NCBI GenBank assembly: GCA_963978905.1
Contig: OZ022256.1
Coordinates: 56,508,646-56,572,645 of the forward strand
DNA: 64,000 bases
Source: Trichostrongylus colubriformis
Taxonomy: Eukaryota > Nematoda > Chromadorea > Rhabditida > Trichostrongylidae
Direction of reading: 5' to 3'
The position numbers and the translations under genes are program-made. Below, one piece after another: positions 24,351 to 35,250 of this stretch; the stretch's first letter is position 1, and every line of letters begins with the position of its first letter. The notes below the pieces were generated by a model. It searched no databases, was not told where the DNA came from, and saw nothing but the letters and a program-made list of their open reading frames with translations.

Positions 24351-24469
24351 GGCAGCCTTCATGCTCTGCGATAACGGCGGCAGGACGTAGCTGCATCATC
24401 TCTGCGTCTCCTGCCGCGTCATTCGGCCTCGAAGCCACCGGCAGCACCACCGCAAAGTATGAAGGTCGC
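24351..24469. mobile_element. Short GC-rich MITE, family with CTTTGCG ends
   Basis: The left end GGCAGCCTTCATGCTCTGCG and the inverse of the right end (GCGACCTTCATACTTTGCGG) pair. The family recurs at 35123-35250 (duplicate), 43099-43267 and 60719-61025. Confidence 0.65.
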
Positions 24470-24489
24470 AATACGCTATACACAATCTA

Positions 24490-25059
24490 ATAATCCAGGA
24501 AGTCTGCACAGAAATCTTCGTTAAAAGAAAGTCACGGTCAATAATATTGCTATGAAGGACTAAATCAACCAAAGAGTATCTACACTCATCTTCCGTTCGC
24601 GCATAGTATGCAAAAGGTTTGGCCTGGATTTCTGTATCCGAGTAGTGATATACACGATTTCCGGCAAGCTTTCGTAAGAAAAGTGCCATGGCAACGATGC
24701 ACGAGGTTGTGTAAATTGCGCCATCGAATTCAAAGCAACTTTCCAGAAAAGAAGAGGAACTGTATGTGAACGAATGACGGGACTCGAATTGGGTAAATGT
24801 AGACTTAAGGTAGCCCCTATTCCAGCGCACGGCCAGCACAAATTGAGAGCAACTAGCTGCAAGGTTTCGCTCGTCATGCAGTCGTGACGCAATGACAAGT
24901 TGGAAGTGTATCTACCTACACATGTTAAGGACTGTTTTATTTTACACCCTATAAAAATCCTAGGCTGAGCACATCTGCGTCGCTTCGATCATTAGTTTCG
25001 TCTCTAACCATTATTGGAGGATATCCGCCGTCTTCCTTTGTTCTGTGGATCTGAGATTG
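24490..25059. other. Intergenic, nothing recognised
   Basis: Overlapping minus-strand frames at 24396-24898 show no known domain. I see no support for a gene. Confidence 0.35.
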
Positions 25060-25735
25060 TTAGGATATGGTTGTACCAACAGTCTTGTAGGATTTCTCTC
25101 GATCGCCACTTTTTTTTATAATTTTTCCAAGAAACAACAATTAGGCAACAATATACTCACCATTGTTATCGACAGCACTCTGCCACCTCATAGGTGATTC
25201 CCTTCTTCCACAACAATGTGCTCTGAGAGTCGAAGAAGTCAGCGATCGCCGTTGCAAATTCGTTGCAAATAAGTCATAATCAACAAATTTTCTCTTGGCC
25301 AGGAAGGATTTCAGAGGATGGGAAAGGTGATATTCAGGAGGAGCAATGTCTGGAGAGTATGGCGGATGGAGCAGGACATCCTAGCCGAGTTCCTGTAGCT
25401 TGACCTAGGCACTCTTCGCGACGAAGGAGCGGGCGTGTCATGAAGGAGGGTGACCGCTGTCTTTCTACGACACTTTTCTCAAACAGTGACTGCGACCCAC
25501 TGGGGATGACGGGTGTATACGGCAACGGCTACTCTCTCGGCTTGTATCAGCACCTCATGGAGTCTCAGAAGCAGCACAGTCCCGGTCGTGGCTCGCCTCA
25601 TGTCGATCTCGCCGTTGCTGAAGCAAACGAACCAGCAGCGCATGGTTTCGTAGCTCACAATCTCTTGTCCAATGCAGCATTGATGAAGTCGCATGCTCCC
25701 GTCGCTTTCGTACCGCGAGACCACTCATAGTAGAA
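25060..25735 (-). mobile_element. Decayed mariner with internal deletion
   Basis: On the minus strand an N-terminal part reads MRCWFVCFSNGEID (about 25640), like the RRWFxKFRxGDxD helix region of mariner transposase. Next comes VTLLHDTPAPSSRRV (about 25430, second catalytic Asp), then in another frame DVLLHPPYSPDIAPPEYH (about 25360, third position now Glu) and the C-terminal RWQSAVDNNGEYIV (about 25180). The block with the first Asp is missing. The left end near 25060 starts TTAGGATATGG, similar to the mariner at 57889-59145. The right terminus was not found. Confidence 0.7.
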
Positions 25736-25856
25736 TACACCGTGTGCTTAGTGGGTATCGACTACGGGCACTGTAGCTCTACCCATGGAATGTGGTAGGT
25801 CAGTACATACTTTGTTAGAAAGAATAGAGAACGTTGTTTTGCTCATTTTCCCATTA

Positions 25857-25997
25857 ACTGGTAAAACTGTACCCGTCACAGCCCATCCACTGCCACTGAT
25901 GCCTGTTATTAGGATTGCCAACGTGACCGATCCACGTGTCTGTTTGCTCCTCTTTCGAATGTAGTATGTCCCAACGTAGGCTATCATTGGAATGGTT
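25857..25997 (-). pseudogene. C-type lectin exon 3 relic
   Basis: Following an ATTACAG acceptor, 47 codons end in TDTWIGHVGNPNNRHQWQWM and CDGYSFTS, then hit TAA. This is the WIG...W-W...YT part of a C-type lectin domain, most like exon 3 of lectin gene 1. No partner exons were found within about 500 bp. A block like the lectin promoter lies at about 26345-26420, but its TGATAA has become TGACAA. Confidence 0.75.
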
Positions 25998-26940
25998 CTG
26001 TAATATAATTCGGTATGATTTTCCCCACGTATCTGATTCTGAAACGCTCGTGAGTGCATGTCATTAGAACAAAGTTCCGCCGTAAGATACAACTCGACGG
26101 GTCCGCCGTGAAGCGATTTCTCTGGCCTATTGACTTATGCTACGGCATCCGATGTGAGCTAGAGGAGAACTTTTTTTATGCACGTACCCAGACGCCGTAT
26201 GTAATAAGAGGCCTGGCGTGCCCAACCGTAATCGCTTCAGAACCAAGCTACACCCTTCTCACACCCACACATTGCGTCGCCTGCCGTACCGCCTTTGCGC
26301 GATTCCGTCTCAACGATACATAAGCCAGGTCCTTCCAGTTTCGTGCCAATGTGCTCATTGCCTGTTAGATTTCCTTGAAGACCTTGACAGATGTGATGTG
26401 GGTGACAATGAATACATGAAAAAGGTCATTCACTGAAATTAGGGGTCTACTGGTAGATTCAAATTAGTCTCATCAGACTTCTTCATACTTATTAAGTCCA
26501 GAACAAGAGAAGGCTATTCCAAACTCCACTCATCAAAACTCAAGTCAGGTTCAACAGCTTCTAAAATAGAGAACGTTCAGGTTTCAATAAACTACATGGG
26601 CAGAATATCCTATCTATGTCATTACTCGCTTTCAAGATAATGGCTACTGCTTACTCTACTTTAAGAGTTTTCTGAACTCTCTTCAATTAATGGCTGCCAC
26701 TGTTTCGTCATTTAGTGCTGTTTTGTATTTCCTCCTTTTCTCATTCTCAAGTTGCTTTATTGCTGTGTTTTTACTCCATTCTTGACTTGGAATTGTTCAT
26801 TGCTAGTTTATATGTGAACCAGTTGGGCTATGGCACAGTACTGCGCGAATAACACATAACAGAATATGTAATGAGGGAATGGTCTGTTGACTTTTTACTT
26901 AGCATCCACTTTCTACAAATAGGTGATAGATATTAATGGA
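25998..26940. other. Intergenic with repeat fragments
   Basis: The stretch 26205-26300 (TAATCGCTTCAGAACCAAGC) also resembles segments near 62810 and 61910, so it is probably a fragment of a dispersed TIR element. Nothing coding was seen. Confidence 0.4.
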
Positions 26941-27560
26941 TATCGAGGATGAGGAAGCCACCATTTCCAGAGGTCCACATGATTTAGCGGTCGATACTTT
27001 ATATCGACGATCAATGTTATCTGGATGACATGGGCAAATCCACTAATCAGTTCCTTCGGCTGAAGTGGTCATCATTGGGAGTTCAGATAGTTTGGGGATC
27101 GACGGTAGCGAATCCAACTGTGTCAATTGTTAGCAATTTCTCCATTTGCTGAGCATCTATTTCCAACATAATGGTGGTGATCCATATGCTAGTTATCGAT
27201 GCTTATCGTTTTTGTGAACATGCATCACTATTTAGGATTTACATGGTCTAGCGGTCGATACCCAGTACTACTGCTGCACCGCATGAGAGAATGTGTAGCT
27301 TGCTTTGCTATCACAGATCTAGTTCGTGTCTTGATCATCGATTAAATCGAAGTATCAAAAGATATGCACCATTTTTTGGAACGTAGGCAATCTAGTGGTC
27401 GATACATCGGTAACAGGTATCAGGGCGTAAACAAAATATGTTCATCCAATGGTACTGAGAATCAGATGCATCCACTATAGCAGTCGTATAGTAGTAGTAA
27501 GCGGTGTACCGGATTTTATCCGCTCCCCATTTCCTAATGGCCCTTATCAGCTTCTGCAAG
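26941..27560. repeat. Degenerate repeat with recurring TAGCGGTCGATAC motif
   Basis: CATGATTTAGCGGTCGATAC (about 26980), CATGGTCTAGCGGTCGATAC (about 27243) and AATCTAGTGGTCGATAC (about 27387) recur at unequal spacing. It adjoins the 145-bp satellite and may be part of the same larger repeat. Confidence 0.45.
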
Positions 27561-28600
27561 CCGTTATCAGTTTCGAAAAGTCACCATTAAGGTCCCCTCA
27601 CCCTGTAATACCTGTGAGTGTAAACATTCCACTTCTAGAAGGTCGAAAAAGATTTGGCGACATTAGCCTCTTGACGCTCCTTATCGAATCTTATCAACAG
27701 TTATCAATTTGGATCACCCACCATTGATGTGCCGACCCACCCCTCAAAACGCTTGTGAGTGTTGGCGCTCTAGGATCGACCCGGAAGGCGAAACAGATTC
27801 GGTAGCATTAGCCTTTTGAGGCTCCTTATCAGCTACTATAAATTTGGACCACTCACCATTGATGTGCCCGTCCCACCCTCAAAACACCTATGAGTTTCAT
27901 CGCTCTAGGATCGATCCGAAAGGCGAAACAGATCTAGCGACATTAACCTTTCGACGGTCCTTATCGAATCTTATCAACCGTTGTCAATTTGGATCACTCA
28001 CCATTGATGTGCCCGTCCCACCCTCAAAACATCTATGAGTTTCATCGCTCTAGGATCGATCCGAAAGGCGAAACAGATCTAGCGTCATTAACCTTTCGAC
28101 GGTCCTTATCGAATCTTATCAACCGTTGTCAATTTGGATCACTCACCATTGATGTGCCCGTCCCACCCTCAAAACACCTATGAGTTTCATCGCTCTAGGA
28201 TCGATCCGAAAGGCGAAACAGATCTAGCGACATTAGCCTTTCGACGCTCCTTATCGAATCTTATCAACCGTTATCAATTTGGATCACCCACCATTGATGT
28301 GCCCGTTCCACCCCTCAAAACAACTATGAGTTTCACCGTTCTAGGATCGATCCGAAAGGCGAAACAGATTTAGCGACATTAGCCTTTCGACGCTCCTTAT
28401 CGAATCTTATCAACCGTTATCAATTTGGATCACCCACCATTGATGTGCCCGTCCCACCCCTCAAAACACCTATAAGTGTTGGCGCTCTAGGACAACCCGG
28501 AAGGCGAAACAGATTTGGTGACAATAGCCTTTCGAGGCTTCTTATCAGCCCTTATCAGCTGCTATCACTTTCGGTCCACAACCGCTGGGATCCGCTTGTC
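27561..28600. repeat. ~145-bp satellite, about 6-7 tandem units
   Basis: The landmark GGATCAC(C/T)CACCATTGATG recurs at about 27711, 27846, 27991, 28136, 28281 and 28427, i.e. every 145 bp in the centre, with near-identical units there and diverged units at both ends. The unit is not a multiple of three, and the three 64-codon plus-strand frames (27844, 27989, 28134) are echoes of it. An ACACACAC-rich stretch follows at 28674-28712. Confidence 0.93.
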
Positions 28601-28899
28601 ACCCCCTATATCATTTGTGAAATTCAGAATCCCATCTTTACTGACACGCAAGATATGAATTTCCCGTCAAACAGACATACACACAAACTTACACACACAC
28701 CAACAGACACACTTAGCCGATTATATAAAGTAGGATTTGTTTTGCATAATCACTAGTTGTGCCTTCGAGTAAATGATTAAATAAATAAATAATCAGTTCC
28801 AAAAGTGCATCGAAACTTTTATTTTATTCGATAACTGCTCAGTATAAATGAAAAGACGAATTCCAAATCGACCAAATAACAAGCACTCGAACAGAATCT

Positions 28900-31256
28900 C
28901 TATTCAACATCCTCCTGGGGACAAAAGCTTCGTTCACAAATATAATGGAGTTCCCAACTAGTAGTATGAGCGTCCCATGACTTCCTATAACCCCAGGAGG
29001 TCATTAGCTGAAAATTATGCTCTTATTTATGACAGTATATTAAGAACAGAAAAGAACTTACATAAGCGTGGACGCCTTTCTCCCTAATTGGTGATTTGAT
29101 TGTAAACCAGCTGGTGTAGCTACAGGAAGAGCCGCTAATCCATTGCCACTGCTCAGAGCTGCGACGGTAACCAATCCACGTACGATCGTGTTTCTCGACC
29201 GGATATGAAGTGACAACTTCGCCCATCACTAACAATATAAACGACAATTTGATTTATTCTTTATCATGTGCATCTAAAATGTGTTGAATGATGAAAAATA
29301 AGTTGAATTTTTTTCTTCACATACTAACACCTATCACTTCTGTGGAAACTTCTTGAAGCCGAGGGGAACCCCCTTCAATAAATCTGAACATGAAGGCTTA
29401 CTCGAGACGAAATCGTTTTCTGCTTCGTCACAAATGGTTACCAAATTGCCGCCTTGCTGTTGGCAAACCTTTTGAGCATCCTCAGCTTTGCGCTTGTCGC
29501 AATATTTCTGCAAATAATATTTTATAGGAAAGCAGGGTTGCAGCGTATACAGTGCGTTTCATAATTATAAGGTCACCCCCAAATTTTCGGTTTTCAGAAC
29601 ACACAGCCAGCGGAAAATTTTTTAAGTATTTTTTACAGATTCCCCACCACAGAAAACCCTTCCATACTAGTTTTGATGACATTACCTTTTAGCCCGATTT
29701 TTCTATGAATATTTTCTGGTTTTTGTGCCGTTTCATAATTATAAGGTCACCCCGAAGAAAGAGAAGATTTGCTAGAATTAACAGCGCATGCGAAGGAGCT
29801 CATAATCTATGGTTCCCTCCTGTTTAATAGCGACATTAACTAGCCGATTTGGGGAAGTAGAAACGAAATTTCGAAGAGCCTTACCACAGATATTGTTCAG
29901 GTCCTTAACAGTTGCCTGTTTCAGCAGCTTTGTTTCCCAGAACCGGCGATTATTGGGGTAAATATTTTTGCGGCGATGTCTTCCAGGTCTCCCCAATAGA
30001 GCTTAGACAAAGACTGCATGTTATCTATTGCTGGAGGTCCGTATTTCGGAACTTTAACCACGATTCCGTTGAATGACCTACATGAACAACAGCCTTGTCA
30101 TGCTGTTAGACGCAATTATGAAGAGCCGGTCGACTCCAAAAGGCAACTGATTTCTTCGTAAGATCTTCTAGCAGTCTTTGGAGTCCATTCTGCAGGTTTC
30201 GAAGGCAAGGTTCAATACAACCTCATTGCCGAAAACCACTCAGGCCATCACCGTTTTCGCAGAAAAATTGCCAAGGCTCCGCTAGATCGGCGCACTTCTC
30301 ACACCAAGCTAGTACTACCTCTACCCGTCAACACCATGCAAATAGAGTATTTTCAGAATCAAAAGTACAATTCGGATGGAACTATTCGCATGCAGGGTGC
30401 AACTGCTATGCAAATTCAGTTTCGTTCATCCGTGCTCAAGAACAACTTTATGTATTGAAGTCGTTCCGCCTTATGGTGTGCTGTAGGCCTCGGAAACTAC
30501 TTCGCTATTTCTTCAGTGATGTTTTTGCTCTTCCTCGCCGCTGTACACGCTGTGGTTCCAGACTAAAAATGGTTTAACTCCAAACAAATGTGGTCCATGG
30601 AGGAGGTGCTGTAGGAAGTGGCCCCCACAATCTCTTCCTCGTTGATGATAATAATCTCACGTGGGAGTCCAGAGCCTGAAAAACATCTAAAGACACCGAA
30701 TCTCTCAGATGTTATCTAACTGAGCACAGGAATCTTCCAATTTTTTTTTGGAATGGCCCTCAAACTGAGCCTAGCATCACAAGAATCCCAAATCTGGGCT
30801 TTTCTCTCGGAACATAGAAGCTGGCCACAAGGCGATTGAATATGTATCTCGAAGATCTATTTGGAAGACAAATCTGCCATCACAGACCTGCCGGAGCCTG
30901 AACTTTTTTCTTTTTTCAGGGTGACCTTATAATTATGAAACGGTGCAAAAAACAAAAAAATACTCCTAAAAACATAAGGTAAATGAGACTGTTACCAAAA
31001 ATCGGACACGGGGGTTATTTCAGGTGAGGAATCTGTCTATGAGACTGAAAAGATTCCTCAATGGAGTGTTGTCTAGAAAACTTGAAATTCAGGGGTGACC
31101 TTATAATTATGAAACGCACTGTATTAAAATTTCTACCCTGTAGCACTTTTTGGACTCGAGCCTGTATATCCACGGCGTGCATGGATCCTGTGCCCACACG
31201 AAAACTTCTGCGAGCATGGCGACAACAAAAATACTGCACAACCCGTTGACATTCAT
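28900..31256 (-). CDS. Secreted single-domain C-type lectin, gene 2 (4 exons, 166 aa), transposon in intron 1
   Basis: Exons: 31137-31256, 29402-29507, 29062-29228, 28900-29007, with the same phases (0, 1, 0) as gene 1, ending in TAG. Signal peptide at residues 1-23 (MNVNGLCSIFVVAMLAEVFVWA), then TPWIYRLESKKCYR, DAQKVCQQQGGNLVTI, RTWIGYRR, WQWISGSSCSYTSW and the C-terminal YICERSFCPQEDVE. Relative to gene 1 the QGEPS loop is replaced (WFTIKSPIRE) and the WND motif becomes SWDAH, so canonical calcium-dependent sugar binding is unlikely. Intron 1 is 1629 bp because a Tc3-like transposon sits in it; without the insert it is about the size of the 51-bp intron in gene 1. The reading frame is intact, so the gene may still be expressed if the intron is spliced. 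Confidence 0.92.
29550..31121. mobile_element. Tc3-like Tc1/mariner transposon, degenerate, inside lectin intron 1
   Basis: Ends are CAGTGCGTTTCATAATTATA in inverted orientation, flanked by TA (29548-29549 and 31122-31123). Each end carries a second copy of CGTTTCATAATTATAAGG 174 bp inward (about 29729 and 30942), in the same orientation as the outer one. Paired outer and inner sites of this kind are a known property of Tc3. The interior on the minus strand holds remnants of a Tc1-type transposase: a KLYWGDLEDIAAK block (about 29985; NLWxDLK in active proteins) and a C-terminal frame at 29778-29996. Stops and frameshifts abolish coding. Confidence 0.88.
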
Positions 31257-31346
31257 TTTTCTGAGTGGTTCTGAATTAACAGGAAGTTTTTGTAGGGCAC
31301 GATATTTACTTCATTTATTTGAAGACAGTGATAGGAGTAATGTGGC

Positions 31347-31352
31347 TGATAA
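31347..31352 (-). promoter_or_regulatory. TGATAA (GATA-type) site upstream of lectin gene 2
   Basis: It lies 91-96 bp above the start codon in the block GGAGTAATGTGGCTGATAAG, equivalent to 19217-19222. A further GTGATAGG is at 31329-31336. Binding by an intestinal GATA factor is an inference. Confidence 0.5.
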
Positions 31353-31808
31353 GCAATATCTAAAAGAAGATATTCACCCGAAAACTAGGGGCCTAGGAAA
31401 CCTATTGAAATCCAGCACGAAAAAAGCGCCCCTGAGCTGTAGCGGAGGCAAAATTTTAACCTCCAACCGATTTTCGTATTCCGGCCCGCCTTCTAGGATC
31501 ACTTTGCCGAAGAATGACTGAATTGTAGGGTTGAGTATGATAGCAGAATGACACCAATCGCGTCGTATCGAAGCCGTATTTGATCGAAATGACGTGGTGC
31601 TTAACGCGTCAGCTTTCGTGGTGAAACCGTCCACCGGTCAGTATTAAAGATTAGAGTGAATGAACCAACCGTGTTGCCCCTCCCGCTGCGTGATACACAG
31701 ACAAGGTCTTCTAATTGCGAGCCACTATGCTCACTGCCTGTTTCGGATTTTTAAAAATTGAGAAAGTCTTTCTGAGGATACCGTCAGTTGAAAATCCACC
31801 TGAAACAA

Positions 31809-31895
31809 AGGTATGTACCACGGATGGCCATCAATTTACCGCCTTTCCCTTTGCATACTGTCTGCGCACCATGAGGCGCGCTTACCGCAGTATTT
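31809..31895 (-). pseudogene. C-type lectin exon 2 relic (copy 2)
   Basis: Counterpart of 19676-19779. The minus strand reads KYCGKRAS and, after a frameshift, AQTVCKGKGGKLMAI. The acceptor AG has become CG, and a deletion has removed the AEEN part. It shares the same frameshift region as copy 1, so the exon was probably dead before the duplication. Confidence 0.7.
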
Positions 31896-33160
31896 CGGCT
31901 TATAAATACCCGGAAAGGAATTTTTTTCGAATTCACTCTAGAACATGCATACACTATCTAAATCTTGAGTTTGGAAAGGTGCGCAACGAGGGTCACCACG
32001 AAGAGGAACGCGGAGTTTTGTGGCGTCTCGATTGTAACCATTGTCAGGTGTATGCTGCTGTCTTCATTCTGTTGCACGTGTTCTTCACGGTGTGAGGTGT
32101 GAGGTGTTCGTCTCCACTCCGTGTTTCTCAGAGCAACACCATCTCCTCTTGGAAGGCCAGAGAACTTCGCTTGACAGCCTGACTTGCTGACAATACGGCA
32201 ACTATTATGCCCAGGTAAAGAGTGAGGCGAATGGACAGCCAGGCGAAAATATTTACTACTTATCGATTGGAAGAATAGGCGATAGGGCGGGAAGGATATG
32301 ATACACATAGATACTGAGTGACATTGCGAACACTTCGAATAGGCAAGTAGAAGAGCCGTTTTCACAGTTTACGATCGCGCCTGCATTTTAGTCGGTTATT
32401 CTAACATGTGGTCAGACGATAAAGCGATCAGGTGGAAAGAAAAAGATACATATCAATCGAGGGGAGAGGCGATGAAGCGTTCGGGGATTAGACCTCGTAT
32501 CGGGAAGTATAAAATACGTATCGATTATGTGAATGATACACCTGATCCCTGCTCGATACGCACCTTTGTTTATCGCTTGATTGCCATAATCGCGAACTCT
32601 GACAATGCCTAAGCTACCATTCGTTATCCAGTAGCTCATCCCTTTCCGTCTATTGTCTCGTACAATCGCCAACTCCGAACTTACCATAGGCATGGTTCAA
32701 AGTTCGTGCTTCAGACGATCAGGTGGAAGGAAAAGTCCCGTACGATTAGGCGACTACCAAAGACACCAGAAGGGAACGTCTTTGGTCTTTGATAAGACCT
32801 ACCGTAACGCTTGCAGTTCGCTAGGTTGTAGACATTGCACACATGACACCTTGCTATCAAGACGATTGTAAATTCAATAAATTTTTTTCTACCACGAACA
32901 CTTTTTTCTTACCCTTTCGCTTAGTCTACCACTCGTTGTTCCAACCACTACGAGACAACAAATGACATCTCGCTTAGCAAACAACTCGGAGAGGTGGTGT
33001 TTTAGATCGAAAAGATGCGCGGTCGCCCTTATGAATTCGGGTTTCTCTACCGATTATCGCTTCTACCCTCGGCAGTTAGTTTCAGAAGGGTCAATCCTTC
33101 CCATCTTCTCTTTCTCCCGACCTTCTCCCCTCTCCTCCCTCCTCCCATCCCTCCCCCCTT

Positions 33161-33276
33161 TCCCCCATCCCCTGTTTCTTTAAAGACAGTGATAGGAGCC
33201 CCCATCCCCCGGTTCCTTTAAAGACGGTGATAGGAGCCCCCATCCCCCGGTTCCTTTAAAGACAGTGATAGGAGTA
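33161..33276. repeat. 38-bp tandem repeat, about 3 units
   Basis: The unit with CCCCCATCCCCCGGTTCC and TTTAAAGACAGTGATAGGAG is repeated nearly exactly. The last unit runs into the lectin-promoter-like block with TGATAA at 33284-33289. Confidence 0.88.
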
Positions 33277-33655
33277 ATGTGGGTGATAAGGAATCCCAAA
33301 AAAGTCATTTACTGAAAATATACGGATCTGAAAGGTTTAGGTATGGCGAATTCCCCGTGGAAGGTGCCTCCTAAACTGTGGTGAAAATGGCCTCATCAGG
33401 GCAAGCCGCCTTTCTCGGGGGGGGGGGGGGGGGGCGCCTCCTCGCGTCGACTTTGCCGAGCAATGGCTGAGGTGTAGAGTATGAGCATGATGGCAGAATG
33501 ATATTTACAATCAGTCGTATCGTATTGGAGCCGTATTGATCGATATGACGTGGTGATTGACGTGTCAGATTTCGTGTTAAACACGTCCACCAGTCAGTAT
33601 CAAAGATTGAAAGGGATAATGTAACCGCATTACGTGTAACAATGCCTTTGAAGGC
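33240..33655. repeat. Orphan copy of the lectin upstream region
   Basis: From GACAGTGATAGGAGTAATGTGGGTGATAAG (about 33261-33290) through the TTTGCCGA(G/A)(G/C)AATG block to the GTCCACCAGTCAG block it matches 31325-31655 and 19195-19530. No lectin exons lie on its downstream (lower-coordinate) side. Confidence 0.7.
33417..33434. repeat. Poly(G) tract, 18 bp
   Basis: Eighteen consecutive G on the plus strand. Confidence 0.95.
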
Positions 33656-35122
33656 ACATTCCAGAATCACTTTGAGTGGGTTGAAGCGCTATATTATGAA
33701 ATTATAGGTGCCGTGGAATATGTTGACGAAGAAAAACCCGAAATTAGCCAACGAAAAGGGCAAAAATAATGTCCCCTGGCACTTGAACTTGGACAAGATT
33801 ACCGAGAAAAAACGAGCCTTTCAATCAGTTCTCGCTGAATGGTATCATAGAGAATTATAGGATATCACCTGTTTGCTCATGCCAACGTCTCCTTTATCAC
33901 TGGCATCCTTCCTTATCTTGTATTATCGCACAAATCGTAGGCCTCATTTGCCACGTTGTTGCCTTTATTGCCACCGTCGCTGCCAACCATTCCGTCTAGG
34001 GTGAGCTGCTGGGTGGAGTCGCGCTTGTTCTTTGAATTCGCACGCTTCAAGAACTGAGACCCACGCTTCGGTAAAGGTATCGCTGGGTCGAACCTGACCA
34101 CGGCAGGAGCTGTAACACCCCAATGATCATGGAATGAGCCTTTTTCCGAAATTGGGAAATGAGGCAACCACGCGATCGGCCAGGAGAGGTAAGTTGTCCA
34201 TCGATTGGGGTAGATATTCGCCTCATCGCCTACTCGCGTAAACCCCTGATCGCTTGATCGCCTTATCGATATGGTCTTTTTCTCCCGCCTGATCGCCTGA
34301 TCGCATAATCGGCTGTTCGCCCCAGTCCGTTCGTGCCGTATTTTCTTTGTACACAAAGTGCAATTGCGATCATCAATTCTGAACCCAATCATATTCATCC
34401 TCCAGGTGAAGTCAGACTTCTGATTCTGATTGAAGGTCATTTTCTGCATTGCCTTTTTGATCACAGATGACGACAAAGGTGAAATGCTCGCCAGGAAACA
34501 TCCTTTATTAGAGGTCAGTACTTACCGTCTCTTCCTTTTTACATCTGTAGCTTTAGTTTTTTGAAAAGGCAATTTAACCACCTTCGATAAACCGGAGCGC
34601 TCTGTAGTGGTGATAAGATTAAAAATGAGCCAATTTCGCTTTCAAAGTGCGTGGACTTGATAGGGATGATAAGATATCAGTCGTTAACAAGATAGAGCCT
34701 GTGAACTGTTTATGTTGATGCGATACCGTGTATTGCATCAGTGCACCAGACACACCTAACAGCACTCAAAGGCAGCGACTTCGTCGCTACATCTAAGTAT
34801 TCCTAAAGTTTCCCATGTAAGCGAGGAGGGAGGAACTCCCAGCCTAGGTTTATAGAAGTCTGAGGAGCTCCAGGGCAAGAAAACAAGCTCCGCGATTGCA
34901 AGAAGGAATTTCTTCGTGAGTAGCGATTCACCAACCCCAAAGCTAAAAACCCTCTGACCGTAAACTATGCTTATATATCTGATCCTCCCTAGCTCCTCCT
35001 AGGTCTTGGAGACGACAAAAGGATATCTCCCCTTAAATAATACATGAGGTTGTCTCAGTAAACGTTGTATCGAGCGAAAACTCATGTTCGGCGCGTTGTT
35101 AAAAGTCTCTAGTGCAATGATA

Positions 35123-35250
35123 GGCAGCCTTCATGCTCTGCGATGGCGGCGGCAGGACGTAGCTGCATCATCTCTGCGTCTCCTCCCGCGTCACTCGGCC
35201 TCGGAGCCACGTGCTGTCTTCGGCAGCACCACCGCAAAGTATGAAGGCTG
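35123..35250. mobile_element. Short GC-rich MITE, duplicate of 24351-24469
   Basis: Ends GGCAGCCTTCATGCTCTGCG and the inverse CGCAAAGTATGAAGGCTG pair. Confidence 0.65.

Larger units (their letters stand above)
18230..24490. repeat. Segmental duplication, copy 1 (with lectin gene 1)
   Basis: This stretch is collinear in direct orientation with 28795-35275. Shared landmarks in order: lectin gene and its 3' end, promoter block with TGATAA, the CTL relic exon, a block ending in tandem GTGTGAGGTGTGAGGTG near 20000/32090, the GCGATCAG-rich ends, and the small TIR element at 24351/35123. Copy 1 alone has a LINE fragment (20967-21515) and about 0.9 kb near 22.6-23.5 kb. Divergence is visible but alignment is easy by eye. 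Confidence 0.85.
32405..34330. mobile_element. Possible large TIR element, second copy
   Basis: Counterpart of 20300-22160: GCGATCAGGTGGAAAGAAAAAG at the left and CTCCCGCCTGATCGCCTGATCG, its inverse type, near 34270-34300 on the right. The long minus-strand frame at 33913-34476 inside has no recognisable domain and a disrupted counterpart in copy 1. Confidence 0.4.

Noticed and set aside
27844..28373. Four near-identical 64-79 codon frames beginning MDHSPLMCPSHPQN
   Set aside because: They repeat every 145 bp, which is not a multiple of three, so they are echoes of a satellite unit and not a peptide gene family.
26941..28735. CRISPR-like regular repeats
   Set aside because: The repeats are directly abutting 145-bp satellite units without unique spacers, and the genome is eukaryotic.
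33913..34476. 187-codon minus-strand open frame
   Set aside because: Its counterpart in duplication copy 1 (about 21715-22240) is broken into short frames by stops, and it consists partly of GCGATCAG repeat ends.
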